From Mortierella alpina (taxonomy: Eukaryota; Mortierellomycota; Mortierellomycetes; Mortierellales; Mortierellaceae), in assembly GCA_029449245.1 (NCBI GenBank), contig JANATF010000006.1, positions 1,674,001-1,738,000 of the forward strand: a DNA stretch of 64,000 nt, given 5' to 3'. The notes below the pieces were generated by a model, which ran no database searches, had not been told where the DNA came from, and saw nothing but the letters and a program-made list of their open reading frames with translations. Made by a program: the position numbers and the translations under genes. This document shows, in pieces, positions 1 to 15,820 of the stretch (positions within the stretch are counted from its first letter, which is position 1; each line of letters begins with the position of its first letter).

Positions 1-4477
<4,477 letters not shown>

Positions 4478-5815
4478 GGCTCGGCCTCAACATGAACTAG
4501 GAGAGCAACGGGATGCAAAAGAGGGAGAGGGGCTGCTGCAATGGTGGGGCGTTGTTGGTCGCAGCTTAGCAGTTGGTGATGTGCGATATGCGATATAGGA
4601 ATGTGAAAGAAAAAAAAACCAATGGGTGCTCCGAGTGATGCAATAGGGCTTCAACTCAGAGAGAGCGAGCGCGAGCACAGTGTCTGTTTTGCGGTGTGCG
4701 CAGGCGAGTGGGGGGAGAGATGAAGAACGGTCGATCCTCTGCTCTTTACAGAAGGCAGACCGACGACATCTTGAGCAATGCAGGGTGGGGACGCGAAGAA
4801 GAATGTAGGAGGGACAAGAAAGAAGCAGGCGTGGTCATTTCTACTTTTTTCTTTTTTTTTTTTTATTTCGCTCGGTGACTGGGTGGGAGTGACGTCCATT
4901 GGATTTGCCCGGTGTGCAATCCCACTCCTGGGTGGCGATGGCCCTTTTGCAGCAGGGACTGGCTGGCTGGAGGTGCTCAGCCCGGCTGCGGGGCACTGTG
5001 TCTCATCTCGCCCATACATGAACATGCACACCTGGTGGGCACATGGGCAGGGTGCCAGGTCGACAGCACAGTTACAAGTTACACAGCGCTGAGCATAGAA
5101 ACCCTAGTTGGATCGGCAAGCCCGCTTTGGTGGTGCAGCAGAAGGGTGGGAAAAGAATGATCCTAAGGCTCCTATGCCAGTGGAATGCCGAGTGATACAG
5201 TCCAGCTCCGAACAGGCCACGTTTTTCTATGCCTCGTTTTCCATCAGTGTGTGTCATTGTTTCCATGTGGGATGCTGTGTGTGTCCTCTGTGCAGCAAAC
5301 CGTGGCTGCGAGTGCCACCCCATCGAGACCTGTCTCGGTGTCACAAGGAGTGTGTGTGCCAGACAGCATCCGCCGACTTCCCTTGGCTGGGTGAGCGAGG
5401 CATAGTCCGATGTCCTCGTTGCTGCGATGGGATGGGATGAGAGAGAGAGTTGCAAGGGATGGAACGAGCGTTTGCGCCCGGATGGAAGCCAAAAGAACAC
5501 CATAGAACTGGGCCAAGCAGGCACGTCACAGCGCCCGTTCCCTGTGCGAGAGCCGTGCATCGTAAAAAATTTCCTCGATAAACAACTTTGCCCACCTGCG
5601 GCCTTAAAAGGACACGCTGATCTCTTGTCGTTTCGCTCTTTTCATTCTCTCCATCCCACCCGCATCCGCTCATCCCATCTCTCCCACGACCACGCCCTCC
5701 CTCGCGCCCTCGTTCTCATTCTCTCGCCCTGCTCTTGTATCTGCTCTCGTCCCTCGTCCCTCTGCATCGCTCGTTCTTTTCTTTTCTTTTGCATACATTC
5801 ACACAATAATACACC
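4478..5815. other. Divergent promoter region between GCN2 and the Hsp110 gene
   Basis: This interval of 1.3 kb separates two start codons that point away from each other. Only short overlapping ORFs occur, without recognisable domains. It holds a pyrimidine run near 4845-4870, a CT-rich tract at 5640-5790 just upstream of the Hsp110 ATG (typical of a fungal leader), and three 10-bp-spaced GAA blocks listed separately. I see no other gene. Confidence 0.7.
5484..5508 (+). promoter_or_regulatory. Candidate step-type heat-shock element
   Basis: GAA triplets start at 5485, 5495 and 5505, giving the pattern nGAAn-5bp-nGAAn-5bp-nGAAn. This is the spacing described for step-type HSF1 sites in yeast. 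It lies about 310 bp upstream of the Hsp110 start codon, a natural HSF1 target. Binding is inferred. Confidence 0.5.
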
Positions 5816-8650
5816 ATGTCTGTCGTTGGTATGTCCTCACCCAGGTCTCGGGCACCTCGCCTGGTGTCTATCCCGCTCGCCCCAACCTCCTCAGCCCAGT
5901 GAATTGGAACAGCAAGGCAGATAGAACCTCGACCCTATTCGACCCAGCCTCGGCTACCCCGTCATACAACCTGCACGATCGATAGCATCGAAGTGGCACT
6001 TTTGTGTTGCAAGATATTCTAACGCTTTCTATCTGCGCCTCTTGTCTCTTTGCTAGGTATTGATTTCGGAAACTTGCAGTCGGTCATTGCCGTTGCCAGA
6101 AACCGCGGTATCGATGTTGTCTGCAATGAAGTCTCGAACCGATTCACACCTGTAAGTAGTCCTGGCTTTGCAAGAGCTGTGTGTGTGCCTGTGTGTGTCG
6201 GTGTGTGCTTTTTGCACATATCCAAGTATCGTCGCCTGGATGGAGAGCGCTGATTGGTATTCGATCGCTCACTCTTGCCATCCCTGAAAACAAAAGAAAG
6301 AAAAGAAAGCGGCAAGCAGCAAAGCGCGACTAGACCAATGAGGGCACAAACATGTGTCAAGGAACAGTCATGGGCAAACATGGCACTGCAACAGCACTAA
6401 CTTAGCACACTCTCTCTCCTGCCGTAGTCCCTCGTCTCGTTCGGCCCCAAGCAGCGCTACCTCGGAGAGACTGCCAAGACACAGGAGATCTCCAACTTCA
6501 AGAACACCATCTCGTCCTTGAAGCGCATCGTCGGCCGCACCTTGGCGGACAAGGAGGTTCAGGAGATCGAGAAGCAGTACCTCACTGCTCCCTTGGTCGA
6601 GCTCAACGGCCAGCTCGCCGTCAAGGTCAACTACCAGGGTCAGGAGAGCATCTTCACCACCGTCCAGATTTTCGCCATGTACCTCACCAAGATGAAGGAA
6701 ATCGCCACCGCCGAGACCAAGATGCCCGTCTCGGACTGCGTCGTCGCCATCCCCGCCTGGTTCACCGATATCCAGCGCCGCGCCGTCCTGGACGCTGCCG
6801 AGATCGCCGGCCTCAACGTCCTCCGTCTCATGAACGACTCGACCGCCACCGCCCTCGGCTACGGAATCACAAAGACCGACTTGCCCGAGGACAAGGCCCG
6901 CAACGTCTGCTTTGTCGACGTCGGTCACTCGTCCTACACCGTCTCCGTCGTATCTTTCATCAAGGGCCAGCTCACCGTCAAGTCCCGCGCCTTTGACAGA
7001 CACTTTGGTGGTCGTGACTTTGACCGCATGCTCGTCGACCACTTTGCTGCCCAGTTCAAGACAAAGTACGGCATCGATGTCAAGTCTAACGGCAAGGCCA
7101 TGATCCGCCTGATGGCCGGATGCGAGAAGCTCAAGAAGGTCCTCTCCGCCAACGCCGAGGCTCCCCTCAACATCGAGTCCATCATGGAGGACCGTGATGT
7201 GTCCTCCATGATGAAGCGTGCCGAGTTTGAGGAGCTGGCCCAGGACTTGATCTCCCGCGTGGAGGCCCCTCTCGAGGAGGCCCTCAAGGATGCCGGTCTG
7301 ACCGTCGACGAGATTGATGCCGTCGAGATTGTCGGAGGATCCACCCGTATCCCCGCCCTCAAGGACCGCATCCAGGCCTTCTTCAAGAAGGATCTCTCCT
7401 CCACCCTGAACCAGGATGAGGCTATTGCTCGCGGTGCTGCCCTTCAGTGCGCCATGTTGTCGCCCACTTTCAAGGTCCGCGACTTTACCATCCAGGACAT
7501 CACCAACTACCCTATCAAGATGACCTGGGAAAAGACCCCCGAGGAGGACGAGACCGAGCTCGTTGTCTTCAACAAGAACAACGCCATTCCCTCCACAAAG
7601 ATCCTCACCTTCTACCGCTCCCAGCCCTTCGACCTCGAGGCCCAGTACGCCGAGCCCGAGAGCATCCCCTCCGGCATCAACCCTTGGGTCGGTCGCTTCT
7701 CGGTCAAGAAGGTCGAGCCCGTGAACGGCGAGGCTGCCTGCGTCAAGGTCAAGGCCAGAATCAACATCCACGGCGTCTTGACTGTCGAGAGCGCCTACGT
7801 CGTTGAGGAGGTGATCAAGGAGGAGTTGATCGAGGAGAATGCTGAGGCTGATGCCGAGAACCCCGATGCTCCCTTGACCCGCAAGGTCAAGAAGCTGGTC
7901 AAGAAGGGCGACCTCCCCGTCGTCAGCGCCACGGCTGCTATGGATCGCGCCGTCATCACTGAGCTCAAGGAGAAGGAGATGGAGATGATTGCCTCGGACA
8001 AGTTGGTTGTTGACACTGAGATGGCCAAGAACTCCTTGGAAGAGTACATTTACGACACCCGCTCCAAGGTCAACGGCGGCGCCTACAAGGACTTTGTCGA
8101 CCCCGCCAACAAGGATCAGTTTATCCAGGACTTGAACGATGCCGAGAACTGGTTGTACGATGAGGGCGATGAGACCACCAAGTCCGTTTACAACGCCAAG
8201 CTGAGCGAACTCCACGTTATTGGCAACCCCATCATCCACCGTTACCGCGAGGCCGAGGCTCGCCCCAATGCTGCGCGCGAGTTGCGTGAGACCATCAACC
8301 AGTTGATGGCCCAGGCCACGTCCACGGAGGAGAAGTACGCCCATATTCCCGAGGAGGAGAAGAACTCGATCGTTGAGAAGTGCTCCAAGGCTCAGACCTG
8401 GATCGAGAACAAGGAGGAGCGTCAGTCCATGACCAAGAAGTACGAAACCCCCGTCATCACCTCGGCCGAGATCCGCAAGCAGCGTGATGAGCTCATCTAC
8501 TTTGCCACCCCTATCCTCAACAAGCCCAAGCCCAAGCCCGTTGTTGTGGAGTCTACGCCCGAGCCCACCCCTTCGTCCACCCCTAGCCCCGAGCCCAAGA
8601 CCACCCCAGAGACGAAGCACGACGAGTCCAAGGATATGGATATTGATTAA
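5816..8650 (+). CDS. SSE1: Hsp110/SSE1-type chaperone (Hsp70 nucleotide-exchange factor)
   Basis: The product is a cytosolic Hsp110, which acts as nucleotide-exchange factor and holdase for Hsp70. Exons are 5816-5828, 6057-6151 and 6428-8650, encoding 776 residues. The first coding exon is only 13 nt (MSVV plus one base) and joins to [15 protein letters not shown], the Hsp110 version of the Hsp70 ATP-binding start. [23 protein letters not shown] and [13 protein letters not shown] mark the rest of the nucleotide-binding domain, followed by the acidic insert in the beta-sandwich domain and the helical C-terminus. The protein is longer than yeast Sse1 and ends in a Pro/Ser/Thr-rich tail with ESKDMDID. 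Codon use in exon 3 is strongly C-ending, which suggests high expression and opens a long meaningless reading frame on the other strand. A possible heat-shock element lies upstream. The family call is firm. Confidence 0.95.
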
Positions 8651-8860
8651 GGACGTTTCTCAGACATCTTTATATTTTTGGCAGCTCATCCTTGCAGCAA
8701 CAAAAAAAACCCCACCCAGACACACACACCCTCTTTGTTCATAGCAGATCCTTTTACTTGTATCACCCCTTCATATTCATTCATTATCATTTTTGTGAAA
8801 AAATATAAAACGTCTTTTTTTCAGTTCTATACAAACAACTTTACAATATCATTTCTTCTA

Positions 8861-9393
8861 TCAGAATGCGAGGCCTAAAGTCAAAGCGACCATGACGGCT
8901 CCGGCGACTGCCACCACCTGGCCCAAAGAATGAGACGACGATGCACCATTGACCAGAACGCGATCCTGCCTCTGGATCTTGCAGTCCGAGACAAACTTGT
9001 TGATCGTGCTGTTGAAGTTGTTAAAGTCCCTGCAGATCTCGCATTTACCTAAAATAATTAAAAGTGTGTGTGTGATGTTAGTGAGGAGCATCAGCGACAT
9101 GAGAAACTAGGCGCCGAGAGAGAACAAAAAGACCTACGATAGATTCGCATCGTGTCTTGATTGCACAGACAATTGTCCAGGTCAGAATTGACCCCAATCG
9201 TCGGCATTTTGTCAGGCGTATCACCGTCCGTGATCGAGACCCAAGGATGGCAGCTGAAGATCTTGAGTGTGACCTCTGTGCATTCTAAAAAGCAGTCTGC
9301 TTGCACGGGCGTCGCGGTCATAGCGAGGAGGACCAAAGCGCTCAGGAACGCCATGAATGTTGGGAGCGAAAGGGTGGAAATGTAGTAGCGCAT
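8861..9393 (-). CDS. Small secreted 8-cysteine protein with predicted GPI anchor
   Basis: Two exons, 9393-9138 and 9048-8861, give 147 residues. The ATG at 9393 begins a signal peptide with a long hydrophobic core (AFLSALVLLAMTA) likely cut after PVQA. The mature part has eight cysteines (DC, EC, SC, NC, LC, KC, IC, DC), an even number consistent with four disulfides. The C-terminus has a small-residue stretch (NGASSSHS) and then a hydrophobic tail ending in GLAF, as for GPI attachment. The cysteine count recalls CFEM proteins, but the spacing does not clearly fit and no name can be given. It probably sits on the plasma membrane or wall. A TATA-like site lies 125 bp upstream. Confidence 0.75.
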
Positions 9394-9975
9394 AGTGTTC
9401 TGAGGTTTTGTCAACAAAAAAAAATGTGGTGCTTTCGTAAGTGAGTAAGAGTAGTGTGTTTTGCTCGTATGAGAGAATGTGCGATGATGGATGTTTTGAC
9501 AGCTTCGCGTCGATCGTTTTATAGCATCCTCAGAACAAAGGCTTTTGTCTTTCCTCTGTTCAACCCGGGCGAGTGAGATGGCTGTTCATACCGAGAAAAA
9601 AAGACTTGGCGGCGCGCACAGGTCTTGAATGCAGGACTAAAAAAAAAAGCCCTATCCCAACAATTTGTTTTTTTAGTACGCGAAAGCTGTAATGCTTTTT
9701 TCGATAAAAAGCACTGCCAGGCTCGCATCCATCCCGCTTTTTGATATTCTGGTAAAAGCTCCCTTGCTTTTACAGTATGCAAAGCCGATATCAATGCGAC
9801 GGTAAGGTGGTACGTTCTGATGCAAGACACAGCTCGCTTTTACAACGAAAAAGAAAAAGAAAAAAAAGTGTCATGCATGCAGGATAAAAGAAAGCCATCG
9901 ATAACGGTGCAAAAGGGCTAAACTGGTACGCATGTGCCAAGAGAAAAACACCAGGAAGGAATCTACATCTTGACT
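9394..9975. other. Interval between two minus-strand genes
   Basis: Apart from the TATA-like site, I see only A/T runs and one short ORF without a signal or domain. The left part should be leader and promoter of the 8-cysteine gene, the right part the 3' flank of the next gene. Confidence 0.5.
9517..9525 (-). promoter_or_regulatory. TATA-like box of the 8-cysteine protein gene
   Basis: On the minus strand the site reads CTATAAAAC, about 125 bp upstream of the ATG at 9393. The position suits a core promoter. Confidence 0.45.
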
Positions 9976-12868
9976 TTAGGACCAGGTGCGGGAGATCTGC
10001 AGGCTTTGCCATAGCTCAGCCATGTCCATGTCTGCCCACAACTCCGCCGCTGTCCAGAACAGCTCCGTCATCGAATGGACAGAGTCTTCAGCCGTCTTTT
10101 GCTTCTTGTGCACAAGCATCTGGATATGACTCAACACTTCCTCAGCCACAGCTTCGAACTGACGGTAAGCATACTTGGTGTCGAACCACCACCTGTCGGC
10201 ATGTCTTGATATAGTCTGGTAAACCCGATGCAAGTGGTCCTGTTGTCCGTAGAAAAGAATCACCATGCTGACAAGTGCCATGATGCAGATGAGTGCAAGA
10301 CATAGCAGCTTCACCAGGCTGTGGAAAAAAGTCGACCAAGTAGCAGGACGCTTTTTGGGGGCCGACATGTTGTTGACGATGGCCTGCGGACTTGTTATCT
10401 CACCCTGTAAATGCTTTTCTTGCACTGCAACAGCAAAGGGTGAGGTCTTCTCATAGGCTGCGGGGACCTTGTTGTCGTTGTTGTTCTGGTGCTCAACATC
10501 TTCTAATGCGCTCACAGCCGCTTCTGGAGGTGGAGGCAACAACGACGCACTTATTATCCCCTCTTGCTGCTGCTGCAGATGCGGATGCTGATGCACCCAT
10601 GCTTCCCGCAGCACCCCGAGTTCTTTCCATGACGCCTCGAGAGCACTTTCCAACAAGCACTTTTCTTGAATCGAGAGCGCTGCCTCTTGCACTGACGCGA
10701 ATCCAAACTCTTTCTCCTATTTTTTTATATTTTGTGATGGTATGGTGAAAAAAAAACTTGGACGTTAGCTGATATTCTTTTTTTTTGCCGGTAGACGCGG
10801 CGGGGGATGTTCAGAGAGAGGGGAATCATATTACCTTGACGAGTTCCTGTCTCAACTCTTGGACCATTGTCTCTTTTGCCAAAAGACCGAGCTCTGTTTC
10901 TTGACACTTGTCGAGCACTAGCGCCATCTCTTGAATCAGAACATCGATTCGAGCTGTCAAAACGTGCTCCTGATCTCGGAGTCGAGTGGCCGTTTGAGAC
11001 CAGTACCGCAGCTGGGCCTTTGAGGACGCAATTTCAAGTGACTTGGGTGTACATACAATTTCGGTGGTGGGGGAGGGTGGGAGAGGAGGCAGATGTAATA
11101 ACGCCGGGCCTGTAGTGATGGAAAGCGGTTTTGAAGGCAGCTCTGGTGAAGGTGGGAGTGGAGTCAACATGTCAAGAGGGATGCAATCAGTTGTAAAAGT
11201 GCAGTGCCTCGGGGTTGACGAGTCCATCACTGGGGAAAGTGGGAGTGGCGGAAGGAGGGAAAGTGACATCTCGGGCTCTGTTACATGGTCTTCCTTGAAC
11301 GACGAGATAGTATCCAGTTCCGGAGATGGAGGTAGAGATGGTAGGTAGTAAAAGGGCGTGAACTTTGCATACTCGTCATCGAACCCGTTTACTGGAGACT
11401 CGGGTAAAGGCACAAGCGCCGTAACGTCCAGAACCGATCCTTGCAGCACTAAAGTCTCTGGCAGAGGAAAGGCATCCGTAACCTGCTTTGCCTCCCATGA
11501 GCAATCCAGCAGACTTGCCTCGTCAGCAATGCTGTCGTTCTCATGCTTGGCGTGCAATGCAATGTCTAGATCCAGCTCATGTACGCTGGAGTTCCAAAAT
11601 CGCTGCCAGAGGTCCTTGTCTCGTTTTGGTTCACGCTCATGGCCAACAGAGATAGTGTCATTGGACACTGTCGCCGTCATAGCAGCTGCACAGTTTAAGC
11701 CCTGCGTATCCATGTTTGCATTCAACTCATCCATCACCAAATCCTCGACGGTATGTGGACTTGAAGTTGGTCTAGTATCCGCTAGCTGCTCCATGGAGAC
11801 CGAGGGCTGCCAGTAGCGCACATCCAAGGACGCTGACATGTCTACGGGAGACGCCTCAACATGAGCAGTCTCCCCTCGACCGCAAGTCGTGACAACGGAT
11901 AGCTCTGCTGCTGTAGGGTCATCAAATCCACGGGAGCGAACAACGACATAACCTTGTTCCTGAAGGTTCATGAGTGGCGTGTCGATCACCTCTCCCGAGG
12001 ACGCGATGGCTCCTACTTTGCGTTGCAGGCCACTCTCCAGCACTATAAGATTGGATGTTGACAGAGATCGAATATCTGGATCCACGACGGATGCGTCGTC
12101 ATTTTCGAGTGCATTGGAAGCTTGGAACTCACTGGAAGGCTCGAAAGGCACCACTGTACGGGCTTCAAAGCCATAGTGCAGCTCTTTTCCACTGTTATCA
12201 TGGCCTGTATTTTCGCCCTCACCGTATCGACCGTAGATCGGTGAAGGAAGATCGTCGCAGGTAGAGGCTGTGTGCAATGGATCGTCGTCGGAAATCCCTG
12301 CAGTTGCAGTGGTATGCACTGTGAGAAGATTCAAGATGGGTCGTAAGAGCGAGCTTACTGAAGGCTGTTGTAGTTGCTCCTGGGACCGATGCTGTAGTTC
12401 GCCGTTGAGATTCGAGAGAGTTCTTTGCCTTCCCGACACCATCTGCTGCGGCTGAGAGGAGGCTTCAAGGTTCCGGTCTGCACTGACCTGAGCTTGAAGA
12501 GTATGGCCGATCGACAAGGTGGCCCTTTTCGCAAAGGGTGAAGAAGATACTAAACCGACGCGACTGCATGGAGGAGAGAAGAACGCCCCGGCTGCAAAGA
12601 ATTGGGCCAAGGTGCTGGAAGACCGGGTATGTCGCTTGGTAGTAGCGCTGCTGGGCGATGCTGTGATGGTCGAAGTCGTCGATCGGCTCTCTTGAACATC
12701 TCCCCGCAACTGGGTTTGGTCTGGCTGCTGCGAGTCGATGAAAGTGACACCAGTAGACTGAGTCAAGTCTGACTGAGAACTTTCGAACCGTGGTGACCTT
12801 TTTTCAGGTGACGAGGGTTGCGGTGCATGTAAGGGCGCTGATGGAATCGAGGTGGGAGTTTTAAGCAT
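9976..12868 (-). CDS. Large low-complexity protein with coiled coil and one membrane segment
   Basis: Two exons, 12868-10835 and 10716-9976, join in phase and give 924 residues. Residues 1 to about 600 are Ser/Thr/Pro-rich and look disordered, with repeated PLPxSP and LPPLPPSP motifs near 500-600 that could be proline-directed kinase or SH3 sites. A Gln/Glu/Leu-rich coiled-coil stretch follows and continues across the splice junction. Near residue 800 there is one strong membrane segment (LLCLALICIMALVSMVILFY), then about 100 residues rich in Trp, His and Glu. No signal peptide is visible, so a single-pass anchor with a cytosolic disordered N-terminus is inferred. I do not recognise a family. 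Gene boundaries are well supported by open frame and splice sites. Confidence 0.7.
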
Positions 12869-13733
12869 GTTGTGCTAATACCTCTGGGTGTTTCCGACAA
12901 GGAATACGGTACGGTTGTGTCACTGATTCGAGGAGACGATATGGGGGTAAACACAATCAAAAAAAAGGAGGCAGTTGATGGACGCAAAGAAATGAAAACC
13001 CCATTGTCGGACGTGCATCTCAGCCAGAGTGGAATGGAACATCTTAGCGTAAAAAGAACACCTGGCACGCACGTACCTGATTTCAGGTAGCCTCAGAGCC
13101 CTCTCTCTTTGTCTCTGTCTTCCTCTCTAGACTGAATGCCAACAACAAGAATAGTGTATCAAGGCGCGTAGTATGGAACTCGACCATCCAAATGCCTTTC
13201 ATAAATGTGGCCCGTAAATAGGATGGGCAGCTCACACCCCGCGCCTCAACTGCTGTGTGCAATTGTTGATTGAGAGCCCTACAGAGGGCGGAAACGAGGA
13301 AAACTGTTCTTCTTGTGCAAGCTTTTGATCGATGAAAGGTACCATGAAGGAAAATGATTCCACGGCGTCAAGCACACGGGCTACATCCTGACAGCTTCAC
13401 TGCCCTTGGGCCTCTAGGGAAAACAATGGTACAAGCCATGGGTTGACACCAACCCTTGCCAAACATGCATGTATTGTGTAGTCGGAGTTTGCACATATTC
13501 ACAGTGCTAGCGCTTTGGACGGACACAAGTTTTCTGTGCCTCAGATGTGGCTCTCATGTCATTGACCTGTAGTTCTGCATGATTGCCCATTCGCCCACAT
13601 TGATAGCCACTCGGCATGAAGGTATCGTCAGAGGAGTATATATGTTTGGTGTGAATACTGAGACTGAGATTGACTCTCTTTCCTCTTTATTCTTCCTCCT
13701 TCTTTTCGCCCGTCCTCAACAAAATAAAAGAAA
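12869..13733. other. Divergent intergenic region with TATA box for the monooxygenase
   Basis: The interval lies between a minus-strand and a plus-strand start codon. A TATATAT run at 13637-13643, about 95 bp upstream of the ATG at 13734, is a good TATA candidate, followed by a CT-rich leader. No coding potential was recognised. Confidence 0.55.
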
Positions 13734-15820
13734 ATGACTTTGCCGCCAAGACCCCGTCCAAGAGTCGTCATCGTCGGTGCCGGCTTGGGAGGCCTCATGA
13801 TGGGCATCCTCCTCGAAAAAATGGACGTCCCCTACCAAATTCTTGAGCGTGCTACGAAAATCAAACCACTCGGTATGGGAGGCCAGGCCGCGTGTGTACT
13901 TCAGGTGGCTCCTAGATGACGGTCTCTCATAACCCGCTGCTGCATCAATCCTTAGGTTCCCTCATGGGCTTCAACGCAAACATCCTCGGTGTGTTTGAGC
14001 AGCTTGGCTTTCTGGAGGAGATTCTTGACATCTCAAATTCCTCAAAGGGAATCATCATTTACAACGAAAAGCTGGAGAAGACTGCAGAAGTGTCGATGAC
14101 TAACTATGCAGAGCTGTATGTAATTTTTCCGCCGCTTAATCGGTCGTGTTACGAAAATGCGTGCTCGCTGTTCACCGCGCAGATTATCCTAACGCCTAAC
14201 AAAAAACATGTTCATGGATGTGTACTAGTGCTGGCTACGACAACATCATTTTTTCTCGGTCTGACATCTACGATATCATGCTGCGCCGAGTCCCCACAGA
14301 AAAGATCGCAATGGGAAAGCGAGTTCTTTCTGTGAAGGAGACGGATCAAGGTGTAATTGTTGGCTGTTCCGATAATTCAACCTACGCGGCCGATATTGTC
14401 ATTGGAGCCGATGGTGCTTATAGCGCTGTCCGTCAGTGCATTTACAAGGAGGCCGCTGAGGCTGGAACGCTTCCTCCTTCGGACGCTGAGGACCTCGCGA
14501 TCCCTTTTGTCTGTATGGTCGGCACCACCGACCCTCAGAGTGTGGACAAGTACCCGCAGCTGAAAGATCCCGAGGAGTTTGTACATCATGTCATTGGGAG
14601 CACCACTCCATACACTGTAAGCAAGCAATTCTGACTGTTGCTCCACTTGTCTTGAGAGACAAAGCACCAATGATATGAAAAGTGTTTATTTACTGATGAG
14701 CTATTCTTTCTGCCTTGTAGTGGTCAACAAGATCCATCCCTGGAAATCGCTTCTGCTGGACAGTTACAGTCCAAGTGACAGACCAGACCAAGGTGGTGGA
14801 CCAAAGATTTCGGAGCTCAGAATGGGGACCAGAATCAAGTGAGGGCATGGTCAAGATGGTACGAGGCCTCCCTCTTCCCATTGCAAAGGATCTTACTCTG
14901 GGCGATATGATCGATGCCACGCCAACGGACGGGATCTGCAAAGTCATGCTGGAGGAGAAGTTGTTTGAGACGTGGTCGATCAAACGATCCGTGCTGATCG
15001 GGGACGGTAAGTTGAGAAACATGATGGGTACTCCTGCACCATTGCACAGAGAAAACGCGATATATTTGGTCTTTTTGTCAAAACTGACTTTGCTCTTTGT
15101 AACTGGAATACTTTTAGCATGCCACAAGGTATGTAGCGGCTTCAGAACTTAGATTGGGTTGCACATCAATATTCAGTATTGATTTTAACGCACCGCATTT
15201 TTTTTTTGGACGATACAATAGATGCTACCGAGTGGAGGACAGGGTAAGTTCTTCAGCCTCTTTTGCAAACGAGATCATAGCTGTCAGGATTGAAAATCCG
15301 TGACTAAAAACCAGCGATATCCCACTTTTCTCCATTCCTCAGGGGCAATCAATGCAATGCAGGATGCCGTGATTTTGGCCAACTGCCTTTATGATCTCAA
15401 CAACCTGAAGCCAGAAAGTATCACAGCAGCATTCCTCGACTACAAGGAGCAGCGATATGCACAGACAAAGAAGTTGACCAGCATCAGCAAGATGAATGCC
15501 CTCATTACCACGGGTCAGGTAAAGCAGAAGTTGGAGTAGGCTTCTTTTTTTTCAACGAGCGTCAGTACATGTAATAACGGTAAAACTCAACCTCCCGCTT
15601 CTAGACCTTGTTTGACCGCGTACTTCGATATGGAGCGTTGAATCTAGTACCAAAGTGGCTTCAGATCGCGCACCTACGCACAGGTGTGGAGTACCGACCC
15701 CAGATCATGTTCTTGCCCACTATCAAGGACAAAGGTACTGTTCCTTCGCTCCCTAGAAAGGCATCTAAGAGATACGAGGCAGAGTTGGGTGAAGGCAAAA
15801 AGTCGGCCTCGGTATTATAG
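13734..15820 (+). CDS. FAD-dependent aromatic-type monooxygenase
   Basis: The product is a flavoprotein monooxygenase of the p-hydroxybenzoate hydroxylase/kynurenine 3-monooxygenase/zeaxanthin epoxidase type. Eight exons are inferred: 13734-13872, 13956-14115, 14229-14616, 14721-15006, 15118-15128, 15222-15243, 15343-15518 and 15605-15820, for 465 residues. The N-terminal GAGLGG Rossmann motif binds FAD, IGADGAYSAVR is the DG motif, and the GD motif IGDACHKMLPSGGQG is assembled from four exons. Two of these are only 11 and 22 nt long, and all joins keep the reading frame. The substrate cannot be told. No biosynthetic partners are adjacent (neighbours are cyclophilin and a membrane protein), so a secondary-metabolite cluster is unlikely. 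The family call is firm; the small exons should be confirmed by RNA reads. Confidence 0.88.

Noticed and set aside
6368-8620. Very long open frame of 750 codons opposite the Hsp110 exon
   Set aside because: It is the antisense of strongly biased codons, rich in Leu/Gly/Asp/Val, with no domain. The sense strand is plainly Hsp110.
9519-9830. 103-codon ORF on the minus strand
   Set aside because: It overlaps the TATA region of the 8-cysteine gene and has no signal, domain or codon bias.
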